This document shows, one piece after another, positions 33,961 through 44,834 of a stretch of 64,000 bases of DNA (its first letter is position 1; every line of letters starts with the position of its first letter). Origin of the DNA: Gordius sp. MW1. Lineage: Eukaryota; Nematomorpha; Gordioida; Gordea; Gordiidae. The stretch lies in assembly GCA_964036665.1 (NCBI GenBank), contig OZ038527.1, positions 20,482,221-20,546,220 of the forward strand, written 5' to 3'. The notes under the pieces are model-generated. The model was given only the letters and a program-made list of their open reading frames with translations. It did no database searches and was not told the origin of the DNA. The position numbers were made by a program, and so were the translations under genes.

Positions 33961-34452
33961 GTTTAAATATTCTCTACATCGTTTCAGGCCATAAACCATT
34001 GCTAACGCCTCTTTCTCTATTACCGAATAATTTAATTCAGGTTTAGTTAATTTACGGGAAAAATAAATTACAGGGTGTTCTACGCTGCCTTCTAATTGGC
34101 ATAATGCGCCACCAATTCCCTGATTAGATGCATCAACCCTTAAAACGTTTTCGCCGTCCGGATCAAAACATTTTAATATAGGTTGTTTTAAAAGAACTTG
34201 TTTTAAATAATTATAACATGCTTCATGCTCATCAGTCCAATTATATATGCTATTTACGCCAGTTAAATCATACAATGGGGCTGCATATTTACTATAATCA
34301 CTGATAAACCTGTTATAATAAGTCATTAATCCCAAAAATGACGACAGTTCTTTTTTATTAAGAGGTATTCTTGCATTTTGGATAGCATATATCTTAGTAA
34401 GATTTGGTCTAACACAACCGTCTCCTAATATATACCCTAAATACATAACCAT
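33961..34452 (-). pseudogene. Gypsy pol, RT connection and N-terminal RNase H
   Basis: This frame continues the RT after a one-base frame change at about 34453-34475. It reads MVMYLGYILGDGCVRPNLTK, SSFLGLMTYYNRFI, then the RNase H start (RVDASNQGIGGAL, SRKLTKPELNYSVIEKEALA). It stops within the LTR just after CREYL. The remaining RNase H and all of integrase are gone. The frame change sits beside an A7 run, so it may be a mutation or a sequencing error. Confidence 0.85.
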
Positions 34453-34454
34453 TT

Positions 34455-35774
34455 CTACAGCAAATACGCATTTTTTTCAGCAATACGTAACCCTTTTGCT
34501 TTAATTAGTTTTAACACAGCTATTAGACGCTTGTCATGTTCGTCCCTAGTGGAACCAGTGATCAAGATATCGTCCAAATAAAAATTTATGCCTTCTAAAT
34601 TCAAAAAAATTGAGGCCATTGTTCTCTGAAAAATTGCCGCCGACACACTTAGACCGAAAGGTAAACGTTTAAAAGCAAATAAACCCTTTTCGGTATTAAT
34701 GGTCAATAGTTTAGCGGATTTACTAGTTACGCGCAATTGCAGATAGGCATTAGCCAAATCAATTTTTGAAAAAAATTTTGCGCCTTTTAAATTTGCTAAC
34801 ACCATTTCAATTCTGGGGAGGGGATATTTTACATCCACAACACATTTATTGATTGTTATTCGGTAATCCGCACACACCCTTATCGTTCCATCTGGTTTTT
34901 TAACCGGAACTAAAGGTGTTGCCCAATCCGAATAATCAACCGGCTCGATTACATCATCTTTTAACCAAGTGTTAATAACATGTTCAACTTGGTCTTTCCA
35001 TACTAGTGGAATGCGCCGGGCTGGGCAAAAACGTGGAGCGCCTTGATCTTTAATTTTAATTGAGAATATGTTATCATTTAGACATCCTAATTCGTTCGCA
35101 AAAATCTCTTCAAACTCTGCTTTAATTTTGTCAATTTTGTCGCGCCATAGATCATTATCGTTCCGAACATCCCTACGATCCATTTTAAATGAGGAATTCT
35201 CGGCATTTTTATATGCCTTTACCTCCATACACGAGGAACTAGTCTCATTATTTGAAACCTTGCCCTCGTCTGAAAATAAGGAGACTCCTGCTGCCTTACC
35301 AATTATGGTCGTAGGCTCAGACCCGACTTTATCTACGGCTTTATTATCACCAATATTATCCTTATTGCAGTGAACAACATTAATTTTATTATATTTACAT
35401 ATTCCCCAATAATTAACTAAGGGATCAATCTTTCTTATCCATGTCCATCCCATTATATTCTCAATATTTTCATCAACAATATATATATCAAATTCTAAAC
35501 TCTGCCCCGCGGCGTTCACATTCACTTTCGTATAACCTAAGATGTTAATCGGAGAGCCATTTAATTGCTTTGCTAAAATGCTAGATTTTTTTAATAACTT
35601 TTCGGGCCAATATTTTTTAAAATTTATTTGCGAAATCAGCGAAATTGTAGAGCCCGTATTGGCTAAAAATGTTATATAATTATTATCGATATTTAATGTA
35701 ACATAAGGCGAACGCGCGTTAAAAAAATTAATTAAATTTACATTTGAGAAACTAGTACCAGCCTTCTCTAACCG
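34455..35774 (-). pseudogene. Gypsy pol, protease and reverse transcriptase
   Basis: The frame is open from just after the gag stop (35775-35777) to 34455. A retropepsin-like segment reads TFLANTGSTISLISQ at about 35630-35680, with Asn where the catalytic Asp of DTGS should be. RT follows: CPARRIPLVWKD, GTIRVCADYR, FSKIDLANAYLQL, LPFGLSVSAAIFQ and the active-site box YLDDILITG. The frame ends at a stop after EKNAYLL, where a one-base shift leads to the next segment. With the Asp change and the frame break it is unlikely to be active. Confidence 0.85.
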
Positions 35775-36053
35775 TCAATCAGAACAATGTTGGCCACCAC
35801 AATGACCCATTGAACTATGACTGACCTGAGGCAGACTGGTCCTACAACCTGAACATATGTCAGACTTAGTCTCCTCTTTATTTGTAGTATTGCTTAAACA
35901 ACACTTCCTATTGCCTGGCCATTCCCTCTGCGCACGCGCGGGCGAATTTTCATTAAAATCAAAATTGTAAGGGGTGTAGGGGGTGCGGGGTCCCCTATTA
36001 AATGGGTTGGTATAATTATTGTTATTATTAAATCTGTTATTATTAAATCCAGG
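35775..36053 (-). pseudogene. Gypsy gag C-terminal fragment
   Basis: An Asn-rich stretch (FNNNRFNNNNNYTNPF) is followed by a Cys/His-rich tail with ICSGC and GHCGGQHC. The spacing does not match a canonical CCHC knuckle. The frame runs straight out of the 5' LTR, so the gag N-terminus is missing. It ends in TGA followed by CGG, and pol continues in the same frame after that stop. Confidence 0.65.
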
Positions 36054-36400
36054 TGTTGTGTCCTCCCCTATAGAAATTATCATATACTAACTTCCTATAC
36101 AAATCCCCCCACCCCCCACTGCGCTGCTATACAATACACACGCGTTGATAATCGATCACCCCCTCTCCGTACTTATATTCACAAGAGTTGTAAACTTGCG
36201 TATCTCATACCCCCCTCCCCCCTTCTATCTAGATACATTAATTGCAAGTTCGTATCTTATTTAGGTCGGATACCCCTTTTGATCTTACCCGCATTAGCAT
36301 AACATCTGTGTACTAATTTCGATATAGATTTGAGTAGTCCCCATTTTGCTCTTTACGCGATATATTAGAACCATCATTATTTTACTTGTAATATACAAAA
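36054..36400 (-). repeat. 5' LTR of the Gypsy element
   Basis: Identical to 33614-33960. It would hold the promoter for the minus-strand transcript. Confidence 0.9.
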
Positions 36401-37605
36401 TTAGTTTTTCCTTTTTAAATCTTTTTCATTTCTACCCTTGCTTAATCTTTATATCGGTGTTTATATTAGGAAGGGATATGTGTTTTGCAACAGTTATAAG
36501 TCTTTATAGTTTATACTATTTCATCACTTCCTTCAGGTTAACAATTTCTAAAGACAATTTATCACATACGACTGTAACCCCTTTAATGATCCAGTTTGAT
36601 AATCATCTCGGTTTAAAAATTTGTTACTATGGAAACGGTCTTCTTCGCAAATTTCTTTGCCACCTTATTTGATAAGTTAAACCTTTTCGTTTATTGCCAG
36701 TTATATAGATTTTTCATTTGATGAACTCCCTAGCCGATTGATTACGCCCACTAAGTTCCATATTCAATTGACTCCTTGGTCTGTTATAGAACCTGTATCG
36801 CCATTTATTTTAAGTCCGAAATGAGCGACATATATATTTTGAAATTTAAATGGGCAAGTATATGCTGATCCGTGTATGCACATTCCTTGACTTAATCGCA
36901 TTTATCTTATACCACATATCAATTTCTAAATTTACACTCATATAACATATACCACAGCTCTTTTGCTATCTGCATTTCGCTATAAGGAAAGTAAATAGTG
37001 TATGTGGAAAAAATTAAGTGTTTAAAATTTTTAAATATATAGTAGTGGGACCATAATGTTGCTTTTTGAAGTTTCTATTTAGAAAATATAATAATCATCT
37101 CAAAATATATTTAAAAAAAAATAATAATAGGTCTTGGATATTTTTGTAGATAATCATGCGCGTAGCGGATTTTAGGGGGGGGGGAATTACCAAGGAGAAT
37201 TTTTTTAACATTTAATTATTAGTATAATAAATATTACAGCCCAGAAAAGAGCAACCTGAATGGCCTATGGGCCGGGTCGGTAACTATCGTGAACTTGGAT
37301 CATTGGCGTAAGGAGGGGGTTTTTCAGGTTTAGAACACCACCCATAATTTTCAATTTATATAATTTTTATATTGTATTTGATTTGCACACAAATATTACT
37401 GATAATTTTAAATTATTTTGGAAGTGTTATTAAGTTTTTCGTTGCTTTTATTCCTATTTTTTATGATCAAAATTTATAAATTTTATTCGAAATTTGAATT
37501 TAAAATTTAGATAAATAGCTCCCATCCCATCCCAATTCCAAAATTTTAATATAAAACAAAATTCCACTTATAACTACTTCCCTAAAAAAATTAACTTTAA
37601 AAGGA
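36401..37605. other. intronic DNA, nothing certain
   Basis: This is the flank of the Gypsy insertion, possibly older LINE-derived sequence given its base composition, but no motif is readable. The stretch 37155-37330 has a CGCGTAGCGGATTTTAGGGG start and GGCGTAAGGAGGGGG, probably an eroded short MITE. Confidence 0.4.
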
Positions 37606-37676
37606 GACAATTAGAAAAGATGAACAAACACTAACAATCAGTGATCAGAGTTACTATTTGTTCATTTCAAACTCAT
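37606..37676. repeat. translatable tandem repeat, left part
   Basis: The stretch with ACAAACACTAACAATCAGTG, ATCAGAG and TTACTATTTGTTCA matches units at 38660-38940 on the other side of a hAT MITE. The MITE therefore split the array. The 8 bases aaactcat at the junction are duplicated. Confidence 0.75.
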
Positions 37677-38585
37677 CAGAGGTCAGATTTGTTAGAATTT
37701 TTCAGCCCGAACCCGGCCCGGCCCGATTTTATAATTAATCTGCCCGCCCGAGCCCGCCCGAACCCATCTAAGTGTCCGCCCGGGCCCGCCCGAATCGTTA
37801 AAGCTGCCCGAATTGCCCGGCCCGAAATATTAAATTTGCCCGTTAGTCCCGAATTTGTGAGGTCGCAAACAGAGGTCGGATTTGTTAAAAATTTTCTGCC
37901 CAAACCCGGCCCGGTCTAAATTTTTAACTAAATTCCCCGCCTGAACCCTTCTAAGTGTCCGCTCAGCCATGCCCAAACCATTAGAGCTGCCCGGCCTTAT
38001 TAATAAAATTTGCCCGTTAGACTAGAAATTATCCAATCCCAAAATCTTTTAACCACTATTACAAAATAAGCATTAAATAATGGCATATTGATCAGAACAA
38101 AGATGACAATATTTTATTATTCATAATTATTATGTAAAAATAACAAATCGTCGACAATTTCCGGGGATAATCTTTTGATCTTGAGATAAACCAGTTAAAC
38201 TAATTTATTCGAAATAAAATAAAATTTAATTCTGAAGAAGTTAAAATTAGGATTTAGGACATTATATAAACGTACGATAAGGATTTAAGCGATAGAAAAA
38301 AATCTAGTCAAATTTATTATGGCCCATATTTGTTTATAAGCGAATTTTTCTTTTTTCGAGGAAAATCAATTTGATATAATTTTTGGCATGCCCAAATTGC
38401 CCGAATCTTATCAGCGTGCCCGCCCGGGCCCGTCCAAAAAGTAAAACTTAAGACAGTTGCCCGGCCCGGCCCGGCCCGTGGGCCGGGCCGGGCGGGCCGG
38501 GCAGCGGGCCGGGCCGGGCGGGCCGGGCAGCGGGCCGGGCCGGGCGGGCCAGGCAGCGGGCCGGGCCGGGCATTTCTGACCTCTG
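37677..38585. mobile_element. hAT-type MITE with GGGCCGGGCC arrays
   Basis: A 909-bp element has ends CAGAGGTCAGATTTG / ATTTCTGACCTCTG and a perfect 8-bp duplication aaactcat (37669-37676 and 38586-38593). Its left arm has CCCGAACCCGGCCCGGCCCG blocks, repeated at about 37870 with a second copy of the terminus. Its right arm (38455-38575) is almost pure GGGCCGGGCCGGGCGGGCC. The core is AT-rich. It is related to 13973-15248 but has no transposase. Pro/Arg/Gly-rich open frames in it are composition artefacts. Confidence 0.9.
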
Positions 38586-38593
38586 AAACTCAT

Positions 38594-38940
38594 TCTAGAT
38601 TCTAGAATTTAGTTTAGAAAAGATAGTACTAATTCAGCAAGAGAAGAAGAGGAAGAGGTTAACCAAACACTAACGATTAGAGATCAGGGTGATAAATAAA
38701 TTATATAAACTAAATATAGATTCTAGAATCTGTTTTTTAGAAAATGATTGTACTAGTTCTGTAAGAGTACAAGAAAAAGTGGATAATCAAACACTAACAA
38801 TCAGTGATCAGGGTAATTTACTATTTGTTCAAGCTCATTCTAGATTCTTTAGTTTTTCAGAAAATGATAGCACTAATTCTGTAAGAGGACAAGAAGAAGA
38901 ATAAAAGGATAATCAAACACTAACAATTAGTAAGTTTAGT
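38594..38940 (+). repeat. translatable tandem repeat, about 44-codon unit
   Basis: Units carry GATTCTAGAATCTG-type sequence, a stretch encoding (S/L)ENDxTxSVRxQE, then DNQTLTISDQG. At least two and a half units are readable in one plus-strand frame from 38689 to 38904. The frame starts at a Met with no upstream gene signal and ends in GQEEE and a stop. It may be a fragment of a repeat protein or a noncoding minisatellite that happens to stay open. Confidence 0.6.
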
Positions 38941-39567
38941 TATTCAGAGTTTGTGAAGGAAAATGGTTTACTTTACATAACTTACTATAAATCTAATAAT
39001 TTTTTTGATACTGCCAGTGTGAGTCTAGAATTGATAATAGTAAGGATAATATTCACAAAATATTCAATACTTGTGGTATGTTATATTGATGAATTTTTAT
39101 CCAAAAAAATAGTTACAAAAAAATTTCAGCGTGAAAATTTTTTAACACCACCCATGAGGAAATCCTAGTTAGCCTATGACTTGGATTTAAAAGCAGGCCT
39201 GGACAGGCACCATTATATATTTCGGTATTCTGGGTTAATGAAGTTTTTTCCATAGTCACTTATATTTGATTGTTTTAAATAGATATAAATAGGAGTCCAA
39301 AAAAATTAAAAAATTTCAAAAATATATTGAAATTACTACAAAAATTTGATATCATTAACGGGCCGGCAGTTCGGACAGTGATTGGGACATTATCAGGCAA
39401 ACTCTTTGAAGGATTCGGAAGGGCAATGTAAATAAATCGGACTGGGTGGGGTCCAGGCGGATAACATCGACCTGCGACAGCTGTAACCCTGTTTTTTGGT
39501 AGTGCTTACCGCCATCTAGCGGACGAAGGATTTAACATTTTTATACTTATTTATCGTTATGGTGCTA
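38941..39567. other. intronic DNA, nothing recognised
   Basis: A weak open frame at 38953-39168 has no family features. GC-richer sequence at 39360-39530 is unassigned. It could be the 5' flank of the Helitron fossil whose coding part begins at 43238. Confidence 0.35.
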
Positions 39568-39575
39568 CTTATTGC

Positions 39576-42500
39576 TAGAGCTGTTGAGTTCATTGAACTA
39601 GTTCACTTTTTTTTGAACTTGAACTGAACTAGTTATTTCCAAAATTGAACTATGAACTTGAACTATTTTTTTTAAAGTTGAATTATGAACTTGAACTAGT
39701 TCTTTTTTTAAAATTCTGAACTTGAACCTTACAATATAAATGAACTAGTTCATCCATAGACTAAATAGACTGCTCATTCCCTTTAAAAAAGTGATGCAAA
39801 TTTTATCGCCATCTTGAACATAAGAAGCAATCAACGTTATAATGGGATTCTATATATATTCTCTATTTTTTACTTTCTATCTCACCCGGGGAGGGGGGTG
39901 TTTTGCCCCCCCCCCCTAATTTTTTACCCTCTTTCTCAGCGGAGGATAGGGGGGGGGCAAGCCCCCAATTTTTTACCCTCTTTCTGATGAGGGGGAGAGG
40001 GGGGCCTATTTTTTACCCTCTTTCTCACACAGGGGGGGGGGGCAGGGGGGGCGGGGGTGTTTTGCCCCCCCCCCCTAATTTTTTACCCTCTTTCTGATGC
40101 GGGAGAGGGGGGGGGGGGCAGAGGGGTGTTATGCCCCCCCCCCCCCTAATTTTTTACCCTCTTTCTGATGCGGGGAGAGGGGGGGCAGGGGGTGTTTTGC
40201 CCCCCCCCTTATTTTTTACCCTCTTTCTCACACAGGGGGGGGGGGGCAGGGGGGTGTTTTGCCCCCCCCCCTAATTTTTTACCCTCTTTCTGATGAGGGG
40301 GGGGGGCAGGGGGGGGGGGGTGTTTTGCCCCCCCCCCCTTGATTTTTACCCTCTTTCTGATGCCGGGAAGAGGGGGGGGGGGGGTTGATAGTCAATTTTC
40401 AAAAAAAAAAAATTTCAATAGAAATAGTTGATTATGACATTTGTCACCAATGTGACCGCACAAATTCACAAAAATATTATGAAAGGGTTAAAAAGGGCTT
40501 TCCGCCCCCCCCCCCTCCGGGTGACAAAGAGGGTAAAAAATAAGAAGAGGGGCGAATCACCCTCCCCTCTCCCCGGCATCAGAAAGAGGGTAAAAAATTA
40601 GGGGGGGCAAAACACCCCCCTGCCCCCCCCCCCCCTGGGTGAGAAAGAGGGTAAAAAATAAAGGGGGGGGGGGCAAAACACCCCCTGCCCCCTCTCTCCC
40701 CCTCAACAGAAATAAGGTAAAAAATTAGGAGGGGGGGGGGCAAAACACCCCCCTGCCCCCCCCCCCTCTCCCCCGCATCAGAAAGATGGTAAAAAATAAG
40801 GGGGGGGGGGGCAAAACACCCCCTGATCCCCCTCTCCCCCGCATCAGAAAGAGGGTAAAAAATTAGGGGGGGGCAAAACACCCCCCCCCCCCCCTGTGTG
40901 AGAAAGAGGGTAAAAAATAAGGGGGGGGGGGCAAAACAATCCCTGCCCCCCCCCTCTCCCCCGCATCAGAAAGAGGGTAAATAATTAGGGGGGGGGGCAA
41001 AACACCCCTCTGCCCCCCCTCTCCCCCGCATTAGAAAGAGGGTAAAAAATTAGGGGGAAGGGGCAAAACACCCCTCCCCGGCCCCTGCCCCCCCTCTCCC
41101 CCTCATCAGAAAGAGGGTAAAAAATGGGGGGGGGGGGCAAAACACCCCCTTGCTCCCCCCCCCCTATCCTCCGCTGAGAAAGAGGGTAAAAAATTAGGGG
41201 GGGGGGCAAAACACCCCCCCCCCCCGGGTGAGATAGAAGGTAAAAAATAGAGAATATATATAGAATCCCATTATAACGTTGATTGCTTCTTATGTTCAAG
41301 ATGGCGGTAAAATTGGCATCACTTTTTCGGTACGTGTGTACGTATAATGAGCAGTCTATCTAGTCTATGAGTTCATCACAAAAATTATTATTTAAAATGA
41401 TTTTATAAGCCGAGTTTAATTGTTTTTGGTGTTTCGATCTCGTCTCGGTCTCGAAAGCAAAATCTCGTCTCGTCTCTGGAGCGATTATGAAAATCTCGTC
41501 TCGGTCTCGACGAGATTTCTCGACTTGTCTCGACTTTTTAAAAAAATATTATACTAAATAGAAATTTCTCTTGTTATAAATTTATAAAATAAGTGAAAAA
41601 TCAAAAATGGCAAACTATTTTATTTTTCAAAAACTCTAATACACAAATTTGATAATTTATTCATGTTATTGACAATATAAAGATATGAACCAATTATTAA
41701 ATCAAAATAGAAAGTGCAATTTGAAAAAAAAGATTATAATAAGCCTAAAGTATAGAATATAAATTTTTTAGTTTTAGCGAATTATAAGATTTATATTAAA
41801 TTCACTGTGTCAAATATAAATACACATAGAAATTTATAAGTTTGCGTATATTTGACTTGAATGTAATTTGGTCTAATTGAGATACTTTTTAACACTAAAG
41901 CTCAAAATAAATACCTTGCTTAACTAATTTAAAGCAAACATTTTAGTCGTAGATATTACCATCATCAATTATAGCCCATAGAGTTTATTGCTTATTTACT
42001 ATAACGTTAAAAACCACAAACGAGTGTATACTTTTACTATTAAAATAAAAAATTGATAACCTGCACATATTGAAACGTTGTAAAACTACAATAAAAGTAG
42101 CATTATTAGTGGAATAAGAACTTAAGGTTTATTATTTTGTTATTAATTGCACATATATTATTTTATAACAAAAATCATTATAATGTAAAGTAAACTATGA
42201 TATTAAAGTAGAAGGTTCCATTTTATAGTCCAAGAAATTGCCTCCTATTTTTAACTAATGCCCTTAAATATTTATATTCTAATACAGTACACATTGTGTA
42301 TTTAATTTGCAGGATACCCATATAGAAATTTTGTTCAATACACCTGCCAACTCTTTTTTATATCTTCTTTACTAAATGATAATTTTGAAAATAAAATTTT
42401 ATTCACCAATTCTTATCTACTTCCCCCTGATTTCTATAATCAATTGTAATTATACATTATTTTGTTTAAAATGAAAAATAAAAGTTTTACATATTGATTG

Positions 42501-42949
42501 ATTTTCAATTTATATAAAAAATGTTAGTATATGAAAAATGTTTATTAAATTAGATTTTATAATGGAATATTTCTAATTTAAATTAAACAATAATAAGTTT
42601 AAATAATTAAACTCAATCATCGATAAAAATTTGATCCATAGAATTTTAAAATTGCTAATTAAACTTAGATTAAAAAAACTGATTTTGGATCAGATAAAAC
42701 GTCTTTCAAAGACCCCTCGGATCGGATTTTCAAAAATATTTTTTTAAAAAAAATGAAGTGAACTATGAACTGAATTTGAACTAGTTCATTTTGTAAAATT
42801 TGAACTAAGAACTGAACTAGTTCGTTTTTTTTTCAAGATGAACTTGAACTAGTTACTTTTGAAAAAGTATGAACTTAAACTAATATTTTTTTCAAACTGA
42901 ACTATGAACTTGAACTAGTTCATATCTAAGATGAACGTTAACAGCTCTA
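39576..42949. mobile_element. hAT-type element, TAGAGCTGTT ends
   Basis: It starts TAGAGCTGTTGAG and ends AACAGCTCTA, flanked by a perfect 8-bp duplication cttattgc (39568-39575 and 42950-42957). Both sub-terminal zones are tandem GAACTTGAACTAGTTC-type repeats (39590-39750 and 42755-42930). Total length is 3374 bp, but 1615 bp of that is a foldback MITE inserted at 39755. The remaining 41378-42750 is AT-rich with no coding region, apart from a CTCGTCTCGGTCTCG array at 41438-41530 that is probably another MITE's end. A related fragment lies at 48964-50830. Confidence 0.85.
39755..41369. mobile_element. foldback MITE built of G/C-tract tandem repeats
   Basis: Ends CATAGACTAAATAGACTGC and its inverse, with a perfect 8-bp duplication agttcatc (39747-39754 and 41370-41377). 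Both arms start with the same 100-bp sequence in inverse. They then carry 7-10 tandem units of about 70-75 bp: TTTTTTACCCTCTTTCTGAT, a G tract, then TGTTTTGCC and a C tract. The right arm is the reverse complement of the left, around a 120-bp AT-rich centre (40385-40500). Many runs of 6-12 G could form quadruplexes. Its relatives at 47933 and 61423 lack the arrays. Confidence 0.9.
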
Positions 42950-42957
42950 CTTATTGC

Positions 42958-43237
42958 CTTAACCTCTTTTCCACTATTGCTTTGTCATTTGTGTCTCAAT
43001 TTTTTATTCAACTACGCCCGTTATTTGTGCAATAAATAAGACTGTGACAAACAAATAATCCAATACCCTAAAACACACCATTTTCTTAAATAAAAATAAC
43101 GCGCGCTCTATCAAACATTCCAACGTTTAACTTCTTTTTTCGTATTTTTTGGGAAGTTTGGTTATTAATATTACAAGTGCAAAAACAACACTTTAACTTT
43201 AAGGTAATGCAGACAATGGTTAACCGACAAACTTAAA
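42958..43237. other. spacer, possibly Helitron 5' part
   Basis: No motif is readable. It lies directly before the recognisable Rep segment and may be the decayed N-terminal part of the Helitron protein. Confidence 0.35.
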
Positions 43238-44120
43238 ATGCAGTGCTATGAGCTAATACCATACAAAATAATTCTCCGAGAGCACGAAGAAGATCATATA
43301 TTAAGATGCCGCCAATCATTTCATCAATAAATCGTAATATGTATGCCAAAATTGAATCGGAATGTCTGCTCTACATCCGTTTAAATCAGACCAAACTTCG
43401 CTCAGAAGAATATGTTCCATTGCGAGATGCAGTTCTTAACGACGCCAATACAATTCACGTTAAAAAACTAACCATTTTGCCCTCTTCATACAGCGGAATT
43501 TTGCAATGACGCCCAAGATTTAATTGCCTATCTTCCTAACTACGGCGGTCCCGACCTATTCATTACATTTAAGTGCAATCCTCTTGGCGCGATGCACAGG
43601 AGCTCTTATTTCATAGCCAATCACCAGTCGATAGGCATGACAGCACAGCACGTGTGTTAGGCCAGAAAATTAAATCAATTATTTATCTCATTGTTAAGCA
43701 ATGTTTTTGTCACTGGCCTTGCTGGATATACTCTGTGGATTGGCAAAAGAGAAGTTTACCGCATGCCCATAAATTCATATGGCTATATAACATGATCACC
43801 CTTAACAAATCGACGCTGTAATATGTACTGAAATACTGATCCCAAACTAGATAAGGATTTGAAATCGTTACAGAAAATATGATACACAACTCTTGTGGAG
43901 CGCTCACTCCAAAATCGCCATGCATGATAGACGGTAAATGATCAAAGCGATATCCTCGAGGCTTATGCAACAGAATTATGGGCAGTGATAGAAACCCTTT
44001 GTACAAAAGAAGGTAAACAAAGGATGATGGTAACGTGGCAACCATTTGTTTGCGGGACGCAATTGTCGAGTTAGATAACCGCCGGGTTGTTCCATATTGT
44101 CCCTTGCTACTAAAATTATA
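43238..44120 (+). pseudogene. Helitron Rep (HUH endonuclease) domain, decayed
   Basis: Frames read REHEEDHILRCRQSFHQ, then YAKIESECLLYIRLNQTKLR (43345-43400), LRDAVLNDANTIHVKKLTIL, YGGPDLFITFKCNPLG, QSPVDRHDSTARV, and WQKRSLPHAHKFIWL. The HAH in that last block (about 43760) is the HUH metal-binding motif that lets Rep nick DNA for rolling-circle transposition. An IPDP block and a YPRG-like CSKRYPR region follow in broken frames. Several frameshifts and stops make it inactive. It belongs with the helicase pieces at 44835-45077 and 46098-46760. Confidence 0.8.
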
Positions 44121-44383
44121 AAAAGCACAATATTATATGGATCAAATGGCACAACACTTTAACATAACTTTAACTATTCTTTAAGATTTTTGCTTACAAA
44201 AACAAAGCTTTAATTCAATTGGGTATGCCTGCATTAAATCGATCTGCTGCTGCTCCATTCTGTGTATACTTACATTGTGAACAAATTTACAACCAGGGTG
44301 ATCTTCTGTCTATCATGCGATCAAATGTTTCAAAGCTAACGACTCAACAAATAAAGGTTAGGGAGATGTCTTCTTCTTAAATG

Positions 44384-44834
44384 CAGGAGTTTGTCCCTAA
44401 CCCCTGAACCCAAACCGGGTAAAACTCGATGTTTTACAGAACTTGAACCCAAACCCGAACCCATTTTTAAAAATATCCTTAAAACCCTAGAACCCGATGA
44501 TTACAAATAAGGGTTTGGGTTCGGGTTTTTAATTCAAAAATATATTGCGAATTGAATATTTTAGTTTTCTCTATCATGACAATGTAACGAAAACCATACC
44601 ATTGTAATTTCAATATTTTTATGTTTCCGGCATTTTTAGTTCATTAATCGATACTAATTATCTCAAGAATTGTTTGTAAGTATTATAAATATATATAATT
44701 AATATAATATAATTTCTTGAACCCGAACCTGTACCCAAACCCGGACCCAATTCTTTAAACCCAAACACGAACCCTAACCCGATTTCAAAATTTATGCCGA
44801 ACCCGATTTTATTTTGGGCGGGTTCAAACCCCTG
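44384..44834. mobile_element. hAT-type MITE with AACCCGAACCC arrays
   Basis: A 451-bp element has ends CAGGAGTTTG / CAAACCCCTG and flanks cttaaatg / cttgaatg (7/8). The arms are rich in CCCGAACCCAAACCC, with an AT core. It splits the Helitron helicase just before its nucleotide-binding region. Confidence 0.8.

Larger units (their letters stand above)
33614..36400 (-). mobile_element. Ty3/Gypsy LTR retrotransposon, internally deleted
   Basis: Two 347-bp LTRs (33614-33960 and 36054-36400) are identical and flanked by the 5-bp duplication ttagt (33609-33613 and 36401-36405). The order on the minus strand is 5' LTR, end of gag, protease, RT, start of RNase H, 3' LTR. Most of gag, the primer-binding site, the end of RNase H, integrase and the polypurine tract are missing. 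Both internal junctions fall exactly at LTR edges. Identical LTRs argue for recent insertion, or for an assembly that collapsed the interior. Confidence 0.9.

Noticed and set aside
37641..38593. Pro/Ala/Arg/Gly-rich open frames on both strands
   Set aside because: Produced by GGGCCGGGCC and CCCGAACCC arrays of a hAT MITE. No codon-level signal.
39903..41220. CRISPR-like regular repeats
   Set aside because: Units are adjacent tandem repeats with no unique spacers, inverted around a centre, in a eukaryotic MITE.
40579..41299. Long minus-strand open frames rich in Pro, Gly and Phe (also plus strand at 39903-40097)
   Set aside because: They follow the G/C-tract tandem units of the foldback MITE, are periodic, and shift with tract length. 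Not genes.
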